Shown here one piece after another: positions 54,536 through 64,000 of a stretch of 64,000 bases of DNA. Both the position numbers and the translations under genes were made by a program. The notes below the pieces were generated by a model. That model was not told the DNA's origin. It searched no databases and saw only the letters and a list, made by a program, of their open reading frames with translations. The DNA comes from Roridomyces roridus (lineage: Eukaryota > Basidiomycota > Agaricomycetes > Agaricales > Mycenaceae): the NCBI GenBank assembly GCA_029378245.1, contig JARKIF010000061.1, positions 62,001 to 126,000 of the forward strand. Reading direction: 5' to 3'. The first letter of the stretch is position 1. Each line of letters starts with the position of its first letter.

Positions 54536-56157
54536 ATGGAATATAACTTGTACACCCCATACGAGTTCCTCACCCAACTCTACCCCCGTACCGTCGACTT
54601 TGCCTCATCTCTCTATTCCAACATGAGTCCGCTCTCTGAGGCCGCCAGCGTTACCTTCCCCGACGCCATCCAACCTGTCTGGGTCGACGCCCGCGACGAG
54701 TCCGAGAACCTCCTTGGCAACAAGAACACCAGTTCCAAAGTTTTTCGCGACTCAATGGATCGCACTGCTCAGGCTTGGGTACATTTTCATCTCCCCTGGT
54801 CCGGATACTTGCAGCTAAACGTCTCTCAGCTTGCGTTCATGTCGGATACCAATTTGTTTGACGCTAGCCCGATCGACGGCGTTCACAGTTTGCTCTCGAG
54901 CACTGTAAACAAGGTCGATCAGGTGGTTCACAAGTATGGTACCGACTCTTCCTTCCAGAACCAAGTCGCGCCCGATTCTGTTCACCCGTTCCTTGAACGC
55001 GCCAAGCTCTTCCGCACCGTCCGCCAGAAAATCGCCGCTGGCGCGACTCGTGCCGCTGTTCGCCAGTACCTCAAGACTCCCCCGTCCGCGGAGAACAGCC
55101 AGAGTTCTAGCAAGGTGTGTATTCCGTGCACCGTGCTTTTTCGATACTCAGTATCCTTGTCAGAAACGTGGTCGTTCGCGCAGCTTGGACACCATCAACC
55201 TTTCCGGAGAGGAGGAGGTTGACGATGATGGCCTCATGGATGTAGATGAAGTCTCCGAGCCAGTGCGTCTCCCCTATTTTTGTGCTCTACCCCGTTCTGA
55301 CCTTTTTCAAGCCCAAGGGTAAGACTAAAGCGCCCGCCATCGAGCCTACCTTCATTGTTTCAGACGAGGAGGCCGAGGTCGACACCAAGCCTCGCAACAA
55401 AAAGGCGGTGAGTAGCCATAGTCGGTTCCTATTCCCTCTCATACTAATTGCAGGCCAATCTTCGCTTCTATAAGCGCACGGACACTACCGCTCAGACCGT
55501 CACCCCTACGCCTCCCTCGAAGGCTACTCCCAAGCCTGACGTCAAGTCCAAAGACGTTCCTGGCAACAAGAAACAACCTCCTACCGGTCCCAAGGCTGGT
55601 AACGCCCGGGTACGATCTCGGATACCTTGACATACCGATCACTAACGCTCGATATAGGCTAGCACTTCCGCCAGCGCCCCGAACGACAATATTGGTATGT
55701 ATCCTTGCTTTCCCCGCTGTACCTCTCTGAGCCTTTCCAGATATTGCGTCCTACGAGGATATTCGCAACGCTCTCGAGAAGGCCTCCCGGCTCTCTGAGC
55801 GTCACTCCAAGATGCTCGTTTCTGCGGACGGCCTCGTGCGGACCGATTGCGCGTATCGCACTCTCCTCACCGAGATTGGTGGTCGCCTCGCTGTCCACCT
55901 TCGCCACTACGATGGTGTCTTTAACGAGTACGAGCACGTTCGTCGCCAGATGGAGGATCGTAACTTGACGCCGATCGACTTTCCCACAAAGTACGTATCT
56001 GGTCACCCTCATTCCCTAGGTCACTTATTCTCTTCATAGCGACAATTCCATCCCGATTCCTGGAGGCTCCAACGTTCCCCACCGTGTCTTTACTCGCCAT
56101 GGAGTGCTCATCCCTGGTATCGAGTCCGCCAAGGCCAAGAACGGCCGCTCTAACTAG
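54536..56157 (+). CDS. Cargo gene B: multi-exon protein of unknown function
   Basis: The first exon encodes MEYNLYTPYEFLTQLYPRTV, then SLYSNMSPLSEAASVTFPDA and a helical region ending TPPSAENSQSSSK at a GTGTGT donor. Later exons are short and charged (KRGRSRSLDTINLSGEEEVD, KGKTKAPAIEPTFIVSDEEA, PPSKATPKPDVKSKD). The C-terminus has a probable coiled coil (IRNALEKASRLSERHSKMLV) and ends GIESAKAKNGRSN at TAG 56155-56157. An earlier in-frame ATG (54455) and a later one (54623) are alternative starts. The alternation of ordered ends with an acidic/basic disordered centre resembles gene A. No known domain is recognised. Confidence 0.65.
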
Positions 56158-56917
56158 AGCTTTCCCCTCCTTCTTTTCCAAATCACAATTCAAGTCGTAG
56201 CTCATACGCGTCCACTCCTTATACTGCGATTTTTCCTCGTCTAACTCCTACTCCACTCGTTTAACTCGATTCCCCTCGACCAACTCCTAGTACATTCCTT
56301 GTATCCGTCTCCCTAGAAAAGTATTCCTAGCTAGATACCAGCCTACAATGCAATGTCTTCTCGCCTGGACTCATTTCGCCCTGTTTCAAGGAGGGTATCC
56401 ACGAGTATAGGATTCCTCAGCCGAGCTCCACCGCCAACCGGTTGTTACGTACAGGCTGATTGTCGGATCCTGCCAAATATCCGGTGTTCACGTTAGCCCG
56501 GCACCGTCGTCGATCTTTTTACGTCACTTCCACGCGTAGATACCGACGGTCCGGCATTTCACCAGATCCTTTTGGCTTGGCACCTCAAATTCCCAGGTAT
56601 CCCAGCCAGACGGCCGACTCCCCGTCCCTACATTGTCGTAGAAGACTTGTATCCGTCTTCTATTCCATGTATCGGGAGTAAGCAAAGTCGTATCCAGCCC
56701 CAGCAATTCCCAATTGCCAATCCTCCAGTCTCCTTCAGGCACATCATTGTTTCCAGGACCCAAACCGTATGGATGGCGACTCTGCAGATCGGAATTTTCG
56801 ATTGGAACTGTGGAGCGCTTGTTCAAATGGATTTATCAGGTCAGGGAGATGGTCACAAATAGGCCGAGACCAAAAATTTCGGTATCCGCCCCATCTTTCC
56901 TTCGTCCTGCTTCACCA
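56158..56917. other. Spacer between cargo genes B and C
   Basis: About 760 bp. GTATCCG occurs at 56301, 56649 and 56882, the last only 36 bp before the gene C start. No coding potential supported. Confidence 0.5.
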
Positions 56918-57449
56918 ATGAGCCTCCCCACCGTTCTTGACGAGTTCAAGCCTGCCCCTGGCTTCGAGATCCGTTGGGCCAGCGCTCGTACCGATTCTGA
57001 CGTGTTGCTCAACCTCAGCCCCAACGCTCCTCTTCGTGCTACCTTCAAGCGCGCTACCGACTGCATGAGATCTTGGGTTCGTGGTCCCATCCTCTCTTTT
57101 CACAGTATTCCGGTTGAACCGTCCTTAATACAGGAGCCTTTCCTTACGGAACCCAACCTTTCGCTCGTTATCGCCGAATACGAGATTCAGGCTCTATTGT
57201 CGTCGGTCGAGATTCGTATTCTCCAGATCAAGTTCGAGTTCCAGCACACTGGCGTCCCTTACGATTCGAGCTTTGAGGCCGCCCTCATCACCTTCTCGTC
57301 TAGCTGCGACCGTTACCGCGCCGGAATTGAGAAGATCAAGGTCGAGCTTGGTATCTATCGATTTACCGCTGAAGGTACGTTTCACACATTCTACCCCCGG
57401 TCGACCATTGATTCTGTCCCCAGAATCGCGTACTCCCGTCGCGGAATAG
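56918..57449 (+). CDS. Cargo gene C: small paralogous protein
   Basis: Three exons. The first encodes MSLPTVLDEFKPAPGFEIRW through ATDCMRSW and ends in phase 0 after a Trp codon. The second begins EPFLTEPNLSLVIAEYEIQAL, then LSSVEIRILQIKFEFQ and SSCDRYRAGIEKIKVEL. The last is tiny (ESRTPVAE, TAG at 57447-57449). Genes D and E have the same plan: a conserved Trp, an intron directly after it, a (E)PxL or LRFLEEP opening, then an amphipathic helix with V/IEI/V-K/R residues. The first intron has a rare GTTCGT donor. All-helical, soluble and of unknown function. Confidence 0.6.
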
Positions 57450-57670
57450 AGTCGTTCAAGGACAGCCAGAGGCTCCAGTAGTAGCGCCCGGATACTTAGA
57501 TTGTCATGTAAATTTAAGCAATAATCCGTTTTTGGCTTCTTCTGGATCACGGCGTCCCCTCAATTTCAAACCGCCCCGTCCACGCGATCACCTAAGACGG
57601 CGATTGTCGCACACATGGCTGTTCAACAGCCCGGAATAACACTACCACCGGATTACCCTTGCCACCGCCT

Positions 57671-57677
57671 TATAAAG
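57671..57677 (+). promoter_or_regulatory. TATA-like box of cargo gene D
   Basis: TATAAAG lies 36 bp before the ATG at 57707, directly followed by a CGGATAC copy at 57681. This arrangement suggests an RNA polymerase II promoter of its own. Confidence 0.5.
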
Positions 57678-57706
57678 GGCCGGATACAGGCAATCCGCAA
57701 TTATTC

Positions 57707-58209
57707 ATGGCCGAATTCACTTCCATCCTCGTTACCAACGCCCATAAAGCGTTCATCCCCAGCCCTGGCACTGCTACCCGTGTCGCCGCGGTCTTCCTCG
57801 CCTCGGACCACCTCCTCAAGACGCCGACGGAGTACAACACTCGTCTCACGCTTGTCCGAGTAGCGACCTGCCTCAATGCCTGGGTGCGTTCCTTGTATCC
57901 GAGCTCCCCAACGTGTATCTGACCTGGCTACTAGGAACCCCTGTTGACTAACCTCAACGTCACTCACACCGCTCGTTGCCCCGAGATGGTTGTGCTTGCC
58001 GTCGAAGTCAAGGCCAAGATGGAGCGCCTCACTTCGCTCCCGGTCGACGGCACCCTCGATAGTGGCCTTGCCCATACCATTATCTTCCCCGAGCGCGCTC
58101 AGTTTTACAATGGTTATGAGCGCCTCCTCAACGCCGCCCCGTGAGTTCATTTGCACTCCTGCTTGCAATACGCTCATCTCTCCCTAGCGTCGACCTCAGC
58201 GGACTCTAA
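57707..58209 (+). CDS. Cargo gene D: small paralogous protein
   Basis: Three exons. Exon 1 is MAEFTSILVTNAHKAFIPSP through RVATCLNAW and stops in phase 0 after Trp. Exon 2 opens EPLLTNLNVTHTARCPEMVV, LAVEVKAKMERL, and ends YERLLNAAP. Exon 3 adds only VDLSGL before TAA (58207-58209). It aligns with genes C and E around the Trp-intron and the following helix. It is predicted to be soluble and helical. Function unknown. Confidence 0.6.
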
Positions 58210-58434
58210 GCTAGAATAACTCTCCGGCCGTAGATACTATCCATGTGTACCCAGCTCCGTGATAAATTGGTTATTGTTGACCCAGAAATCCCTACTTGAG
58301 ACGTCCACGCGGTGATTTTCCAAGTACCTGGTTCGATACCTGGTTCAGCTGATCGAATTGTCGTATCCGGTGTTTCCGAAATGATAGGCGAGTAGTTTTT
58401 AGCGATTTTGCATTGAAATAGAGCGCCCTGGACC

Positions 58435-58895
58435 ATGGAGTTCCCTACCCACACCCATCCCTGCGTCTTCAAAATGCTCGTCTCTCGCTTTACCCGTATC
58501 GTTCCCATGCCCGAGTTTACTCCACCCGCCGACCTCCGCGGAGACTGGTTGCACATCATCATCGCTTCGCACGAACTGCTTCAACTCGTCGGGCTCGGAG
58601 ACCACAAGGAGACGAACAAGATCATGTCCAGATGCGCTAGACTCTGGGTGAGCTCGCTACATACTGGTATTCTCGCCGATATTCATCCTTGCAGCTCCGT
58701 TTCCTCGAGGAACCTTTGATGCTGCTCATCCTCGGCCAGGAGGGTGTCGCCACTCTCCTTGCCGCCATTGAAATCAAGATTACCCAAATCGTGTACAACC
58801 GCAAGAACCTTCATGGGCCCAATTACGTTCGCATTCCCGAGATTGTGAACTCGTTCTTGGTTGGCTGCAACCGCTATCGACTCGCTCGCTTCTAA
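58435..58895 (+). CDS. Cargo gene E: small paralogous protein
   Basis: Two exons. The first encodes MEFPTHTHPCVFKMLVSRFT and DWLHIIIASHELLQLVGL through SRCARLW, ending after the conserved Trp. The second encodes LRFLEEPLMLLILGQEGVAT, LLAAIEIKITQIVYNRKNL and FLVGCNRYRLARF. The second exon matches gene C clearly (ALLSSVEIRILQI against TLLAAIEIKITQI; CDRYRAGIE against CNRYRLARF). Gene E ends only about 120 bp from the stop of the convergent retroelement pol gene. A GTATCCG copy (58363) lies 72 bp before the start; an internal ATG at 58474 is an alternative. Confidence 0.62.
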
Positions 58896-59014
58896 ATAAG
58901 CGGTATGTCCTACGTTCTTCTTCCGTACCCTCCCTCAACTGCTTCTTTAGCCTGGTATTCCGTCCCGACCCTTGATACGTAGATTTGTAGTCCATGTATC
59001 ATCGCCGTTTCTTG

Positions 59015-62000
59015 CTAAATACCACGTTGGCTTCTCTTCTTGGTGCGAGTAGAACGCCTCAGCCCTTCCTCGAGTACCAGCTCCTCATCGCCTTCCAAGG
59101 CATCCTCTTCTGCCTTTTCTTCATCGCTCAACTCAGCAGGGTCACGCTGCTCCCAGTCCGGGTCCAAGGTGATGTCCTCAAACTGATAGTCTCGACCCGA
59201 AGTTTCGTCCCTAGGTTGTCGTCGCTCTACTAATATGTCCAATTCTTCTTTGGTCATATCAATCAGCTCTTCGATTTTGCTCTTGAACTTGATGGTTTTG
59301 CGCGCAAAGTATGGAACCACCCGAAACGCTCCGACCTTTCCAGGATACACAGCGCCGTTCATTTCACATACAATGTACGAGCCACCTTGCGTTCTTCGCA
59401 GAATTACCATGGGGCCCAAGTACTTGGGTTCGAGTTTCGTGTTGAGCGACTTCTCAACTCGAGTATTCCGAATGAGTACCAAGTCTCAAGGTTGGAAATC
59501 ATGATTCTTGATCGAATTCCCGAATTCCTCAGCATAGCGCTTGACTGCTGCCAGTTTTTCAGCATCAACACGCTGCCGCATCTCTTCTACATGTTGCCTA
59601 TGTTTTGCCGGTGCCCTAGCCCTCAAGCCTACAAGGTCTTCTGTCGAGATTATCTCTCCTGGATAATCTACTAACCAAGTCGCTTCCACAATGTCGAGTG
59701 GCACAGTGGGATGACAACCCGTCACTGCATAATAGGGTGAACAACCCAAGCCGCGTCGGGTTGTAATCCTATCAGCCCATACTACTTGCGGTAAGAACCA
59801 GAACCATTTCCTAACATCCCCCCCAGTGGCTTTGTATACCATCTGGCGCATTTGCTTATGACCAGATTCCACGGGTCCGTTGGCTTGTGAGTTGTACGGG
59901 GAGATACGAATACCTGTTATCCCATATTTCAGATTCAGCCATTCGAGCGCCGCTAGGAACTGTGGTGCGTTGTCTGTCACGATCTCCTTCGGACAGCCCC
60001 ATCTGCAAATGATATGTTCCAACAAGAAACGTCCCAGCGCAGCTGCGTTGTCGGCTTTAAGACCTTTAGACTCCAGCCACCGACTGAGAGAATCCCTAGC
60101 CGATACTACGTAACGACAGCCGTTCGATATAGCCCCCATAATCGCAACATCGACATGGATCTTCTGGAACAGGCTCGGCGTGAACGTTGGGACCGGAGGT
60201 ATCCGCAATAACTCTTCTTTTCGAGTCTGGCACAGATGACAACTCTGAACATACCATTTGATGTCATGTTCCATCTCTGGCCACCAGAACCTCTGCTCAA
60301 TTAGAGATCTGGTTGCATATATCCCTCTATGTCCCAAACTATCGTGCGAAGCCCTCATCATGTACATTCTGTGCTCCTTTTCCACTACCAGTTTGTGAGC
60401 TGAGTCCGCTGAGCGTCGGAATAATCGTCCTTGGGGATCCAAGAAGAATTTCCTAGCGTATTGGATAAAACGCCTCAGTGCCAAAGGATTTATGTTCTTT
60501 GGCCTATTTTTTATAGGATCCAGTAGCCACTGCTTCACGTATCCGAGCTTCCAATCCTGATTCTTCGCTCCTACCGACCTCATGCCCTCCGGATACGTTT
60601 CCCTTTTTGCAGGATCGAACTTGAAAGCGTCTGGTGGTAAGAGAGGTTCTTCCTCACGGATATGGCTCATGATAAATTGAGGTATCTCCAAGTCTTTCTC
60701 TCGGAATTTCTCTCTGATCATTCTAGCTTCCCCGCGTTCCTCCAGATACGCGTCCATACACTGATGTTCGAATTGCAGGAGCACGTCAGTCGACTCCGTA
60801 GCCTCTTCCTTCACCTCAGCGAAGTACCCACCTCTGGTATCGATCCCAGCCTTGAAGTCTTCGAAGTCAGCGGGCTGTTCGATATCATAGTCCCAGTCAT
60901 CGTGTTGCTCGGGCGGCGGGTTATCATCAAATCCGTCCTCCGGGCTTGGATAGTCTGGATCACCTGGTTGTTTCTTGCGTCGAGACAGACCATCCGGTGA
61001 GAAGGTACAGCCCTTCACATGCTTCAACGTAAAGTGGAACATTAGTATCTCTTCAATCCAACGGTTGATGGTTGCGTTAGGCCCCATGCCAGGGTTGTCT
61101 AGCATCCCTTTAATGTACATGGCATCTGTTTCCACCACCAAGCGCCGGCATCCAAGTAACCAGTATTGCATATGTTCCAGTGCACGCTTGAGCCCGTAAA
61201 GTTCGCGTTTTGGTTGTGAAAACCTAGCTTCTCGCTCGTTGAGGGGGATGGAGTCGAACTTTGCGTAGTACCGCTTCTTCGGGTCATTAGGATCGACTTG
61301 ATATATCTCTATACCTATAGCCATCCAAGATGTATCCACAGCTAATACTATATCCGAGTCCCAATCGTAATTTAATGGCTTCAAGGCTTCGCAGTGCTCC
61401 ACCGAATACTTCAATGTATCCATAGAGCCTTGCGCCTTATCCGTCCATTCAAACTCAATGTCCTTCCTCAGCAAACGAGTGAGCCAACGCGCCTTTGTCG
61501 AATAGTCCTTTATGAACATTCTGAGGCAACCAACTACACCTAGGAATTGTCGTACCTGAGAGACGTCCTCAAGAGGAGGCCATCTCGAGATGACACCAAT
61601 CCTATTGGTGGACGGTTTTCGCCCTTCGAATGAACACACATGCCCTACTACTGCAAATTCAGCTTTACAGATAATCACCTTGAGAGCTGAGATAGTGCCT
61701 CCGCAGTATTTCAGTCTCTGGGCAATTCTGTTCAGGTTCTGAAAGTGCTCCCATACAAAACGTCGAATCCCCCGATTCTCTGGTATAGTCTCATAAGTAC
61801 CATGTTTGTCCTGATATCGCGATCCTGGCCCTTTCACCGGTACATCGTCGATATACGGGATGGTTATATGAGGTATCTCGTCTTTGAGGATAAAGGTAAC
61901 GTCGTCATGGAAGATGGGTACCGAATTCGTCCAGCCCTGCGGCAATTTCACCAATCTCAGAGCTCCAAAGGGCGTTTGAAAGGTAGTATAGTCGCGAGAG

Positions 62001-63073
62001 GACTCGGCAATATCCCTATGGTCGTACCCAGAATAGAGATCGAATACAGCTCCGCACGCTCTTCCTGCAAACTGACTCGCAATCTCATCTGTAGCTGGTG
62101 GAATTCCAGAATGCGCTATGGTCACCGCATTCAAAGGTTCCAGCGCATGTACCAACCGGATACTCTTCCCATCCTTCTTTAGTACTCCGAAAAACTTCGA
62201 ACGGTACGAGGAGTTGGACGGCTCGTACACTCCTGCATCGATCTTCTTCTTGATCACTCGACAGAACTCATCTAGCTGACCACGAGGTATGGGTATAGAT
62301 CTCTCAACCCAGACCTTATGTTCAACCGGTGGGAAGAATTCATGTTTCCACGATCCTCTCTCGGAATCATCCCATGCGAATGTGTCGTTGTGCTTAGATA
62401 CAAAGTCATGCATGAGTTTCCGCTCCTCATCCCACAGAAAGCCTTCATCATGAAGCTTGTCTATGCCCTCCTTCCGTTCTTGGGTGTATCGTCCTGTCGG
62501 GACAAAATCCCCTGGATTAGTTGGCAACGTAGGGAGGTCCTTCAATGGGTCCCCAATAATCTGCCTCTGTATCCGGTATTTTTCGGGTAACTCGGTGAAG
62601 ACTGGTTTCGTCTTCAGGGCCACAGGTTTGTACTTTTTGCCGGCAAACGCCTCCAGGACCGGGATACCAGGATCTAAGACTGAGTCCGATTCCAGTCGCG
62701 GTACATGGCCGTGTACAGAGCACTTGAAACATTCCTTGGCGGTGTCCTCTTCATGACACCGTTTTCTCCTCTTTCTGTTGACCTTTTTGATAGAGCTTCG
62801 ACTTCGTGTTCCCCCCAGATGAGATGGTAAATGCTCATCAAAGGTAAATACTTGGTACGTAGGCCCATCAACCTTGCTTTCCTTTGTATCAACGCCACTC
62901 ACAAACTCGTTTAGGAGCTGTGCAGCCGCTTGATCCTGTTTCAATGCCTCACTATCCTCAGAAGCTACCAGATACGCCGCCTTTAGCTCATCCGGATTGA
63001 ACTTCCCATCGTCTCTGGGTTCTGCATACCCCTCAATCCGCAACTCTCCGTATTCATCAAAACCGAACTTCAC
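59015..63073 (-). pseudogene. Ty3/Gypsy pol: reverse transcriptase, RNase H, integrase
   Basis: Reading leftward, the reverse transcriptase has VERSIPIPRGQLDEF, FDLYSGYDHRDI, FGALRLVKLPQGWTNSV and the catalytic YIDDVPVKG (near 61850). RNase H has IVLAVDTSWMAIGIEIYQVD, ELYGLKRALEHMQYW and VETDAMYIKGM. The integrase zinc finger has SHDSLGHRGIYATRSLIEQR and QSCHLCQTR. Its catalytic core has HVDVAIMG, EIVTDNAPQFLAALEWL and NGPVESGHKQM. The integrase C-terminus continues to 59015 but is cut by an in-frame TGA at 59486-59488, where GGA would give QPGDLVLIRN. With this one stop the copy is probably defective. The frame differs from the protease frame to the right. No LTR follows; gene E begins almost at once. 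Confidence 0.9.
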
Positions 63074-63102
63074 TGCTAACTCTCCTCCTTCGGCGCCAAT
63101 GC

Positions 63103-63990
63103 CTAATTCCTCGAAGAGCCATGAAAATCCGATTGGGCCTCAACACTTGCCACCTCGGTTACGGGTGCGGACTCCTGTTTCTGCTTCGGCGGTGATGGCT
63201 CAACCAATCTCAGGTTCTTTCCATCACTTACCACCGATCCCCGCGCGAATGTAGGCATCGTGATCCTGTCACCCCCGTCTGGGTCTCTAATAGTCACCGT
63301 CTGGGACCCGTCTCTGAAGTCCTGGGTCCGAGCTTCCGTTAGAATGTCAAACGGTGGGCCCAACAGCACTTCATATGCGGGTTGTTCTATCACATGTACT
63401 TGTAAGTACACTGTAATGTCTCCAAAAGTGAAAGGCACGTTTCTAGCCAGGCCTGCTGATTTCTTCAACTGGCCATTCGCACTCTGCATGTAGATCTGGA
63501 CATCGGGTAGCCATTGTACACCGATTTTCTCAGCAACGGACCGTGCCATCGACACAATCTGAGACCCAGTATCTCGGATACTTTCCACCCTTCCCATCTT
63601 ATTCACTATAGGGAATAGAACACGAAGGGCTACCGAAGCTTCCGCTGCAAATATCTGCCTCGGGGTTTCATTTTCGTCAAGCGAGGATAGATACGCAAGT
63701 ACAGGATCAATAGCGACCATGCACCCGGGTTCTAGACCTTTGTCTTCATCTGTTGACATATAAAATGAGCTCACACCTGGCAGGTCATCTACTCCTATGG
63801 CATCCATCTGCAGGAACACAGGTATGCCTTCATCTTCCATGAACGGGAACGCCGACTGCTCTTCTATGGGATTAGACACGGTCAACGGCTTTATAGGTCG
63901 CCTAGACTTCTGTGTAATCGCACGGAGCTGTTTCGCATATTCCCCGTTCATGGCGACTAGCTTTTCAACGGTAATGCCACGGAGTTCCAA
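63103..63990 (-). CDS. Ty3/Gypsy gag-protease region (runs off the right edge)
   Basis: The open frame contains the retropepsin motif in VESIRDTGSQIVSMARSVAE and, downstream, YEVLLGPPFDI, the usual second protease block. The upstream part should be the end of gag, beyond the window. The frame ends at 63103-63105, shortly after QSDF. The pol frame, which has no in-frame ATG before 63073, is open at the same place and would continue SWLFEELGIG. The shift happens at a run of four Ts and could be a programmed frameshift or a one-base loss. Confidence 0.8.
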   Translation of the reverse strand: MELRGITVEKLVAMNGEYAKQLRAITQKSRRPIKPLTVSNPIEEQSAFPFMEDEGIPVFLQMDAIGVDDLPGVSSFYMSTDEDKGLEPGCMVAIDPVLAYLSSLDENETPRQIFAAEASVALRVLFPIVNKMGRVESIRDTGSQIVSMARSVAEKIGVQWLPDVQIYMQSANGQLKKSAGLARNVPFTFGDITVYLQVHVIEQPAYEVLLGPPFDILTEARTQDFRDGSQTVTIRDPDGGDRITMPTFARGSVVSDGKNLRLVEPSPPKQKQESAPVTEVASVEAQSDFHGSSRN

Positions 63991-64000
63991 CCCCTTCGTC

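Larger units (their letters stand above)
50500..64000 (-). mobile_element. Putative composite Ty3/Gypsy element with antisense gene cargo (right end outside window)
   Basis: The minus-strand protease-RT-RNaseH-integrase block is followed, where a 3' UTR and LTR are expected, by five spliced genes on the opposite strand. CGGATAC/GTATCCG occurs about 21 times between 50502 and 62575, in both the pol half and the gene half, against about six in the preceding 50 kb. This ties the two halves together. The left boundary is set by the first heptamer and is approximate. Alternative: a 3'-truncated Gypsy copy that happens to end beside an unrelated gene cluster. Confidence 0.45.

Noticed and set aside
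59880..62756. Plus-strand open frames inside the Gypsy pol
   Set aside because: All lie opposite conserved RT, RNase H or integrase motifs and lack similarity to anything.
50500..64000. A Starship-type or Crypton-type giant element
   Set aside because: No tyrosine recombinase (DUF3435 or similar) is visible. The only mobilisation gene is a Gypsy pol.
1..64000. CRISPR arrays, bacterial operons or ribosome binding sites
   Set aside because: Spliceosomal introns and fungal gene families throughout show eukaryotic DNA. No regularly spaced repeats of CRISPR type were seen.

Overview
The window is nuclear DNA of a filamentous fungus, most likely an Agaricomycete (mushroom-forming basidiomycete). 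The evidence is dense genes split by 50-70 bp GT..AG introns, a lineage-expanded F-box/LRR-like family, and basidiomycete-type transposons. No genus can be named from the sequence alone. Base composition is about half G+C, except for two CpG-poor stretches (1-1260 and about 30296-30960) that look like old, methylation-decayed repeats.

Region 1 (1-23 kb) holds ordinary single genes: an OPT oligopeptide transporter (-), a SAM-dependent methyltransferase (+), a secreted SMP-30-like beta-propeller (+), a dual-specificity phosphatase (-), a monoglyceride-lipase-type hydrolase (-), an ARM-like repeat protein (-) and a serine carboxypeptidase (+). Relics of an F-box/LRR-like family lie among them. 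One F-box copy is cut at 19213 by a putative hAT-like element.

Region 2 (23-33 kb) is a tandem F-box/LRR-like array: one damaged copy, two intact copies and one relic. It is followed by an old segmental duplication (a second copy lies near 46-47 kb) and a wrecked GDSL/SGNH esterase gene.

Region 3 (32.5-42.5 kb) is a nest of insertions in that esterase. A 256 bp PIF/Harbinger-like MITE has a TTA target duplication. An almost complete 8.6 kb LINE (ORF1, and ORF2 with APE, RT and RNase H) is bounded by a 14 bp target-site duplication. A 531 bp MULE-like MITE with a 10 bp target duplication sits in the LINE 3' end. ORF2 has a one-base frameshift.

Region 4 (43-49 kb) has a second ARM-like gene with a recent internal duplication (166 bp, one mismatch) and an intact, unrelated F-box protein.

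Region 5 (about 50.5-64 kb) is the most unusual. A Ty3/Gypsy pol gene runs on the minus strand and off the right edge. Where its 3' UTR and LTR should be, there are instead five intron-containing plus-strand genes (A to E). Gene A carries a Zn2Cys6-like cysteine cluster, and C, D and E are mutual paralogs. The heptamer CGGATAC/GTATCCG is about tenfold enriched across the whole block and has a copy upstream of every one of the five genes. I interpret the block as a composite retroelement with an antisense, spliced gene cargo. No LTR pair is visible because the other end lies outside the window.
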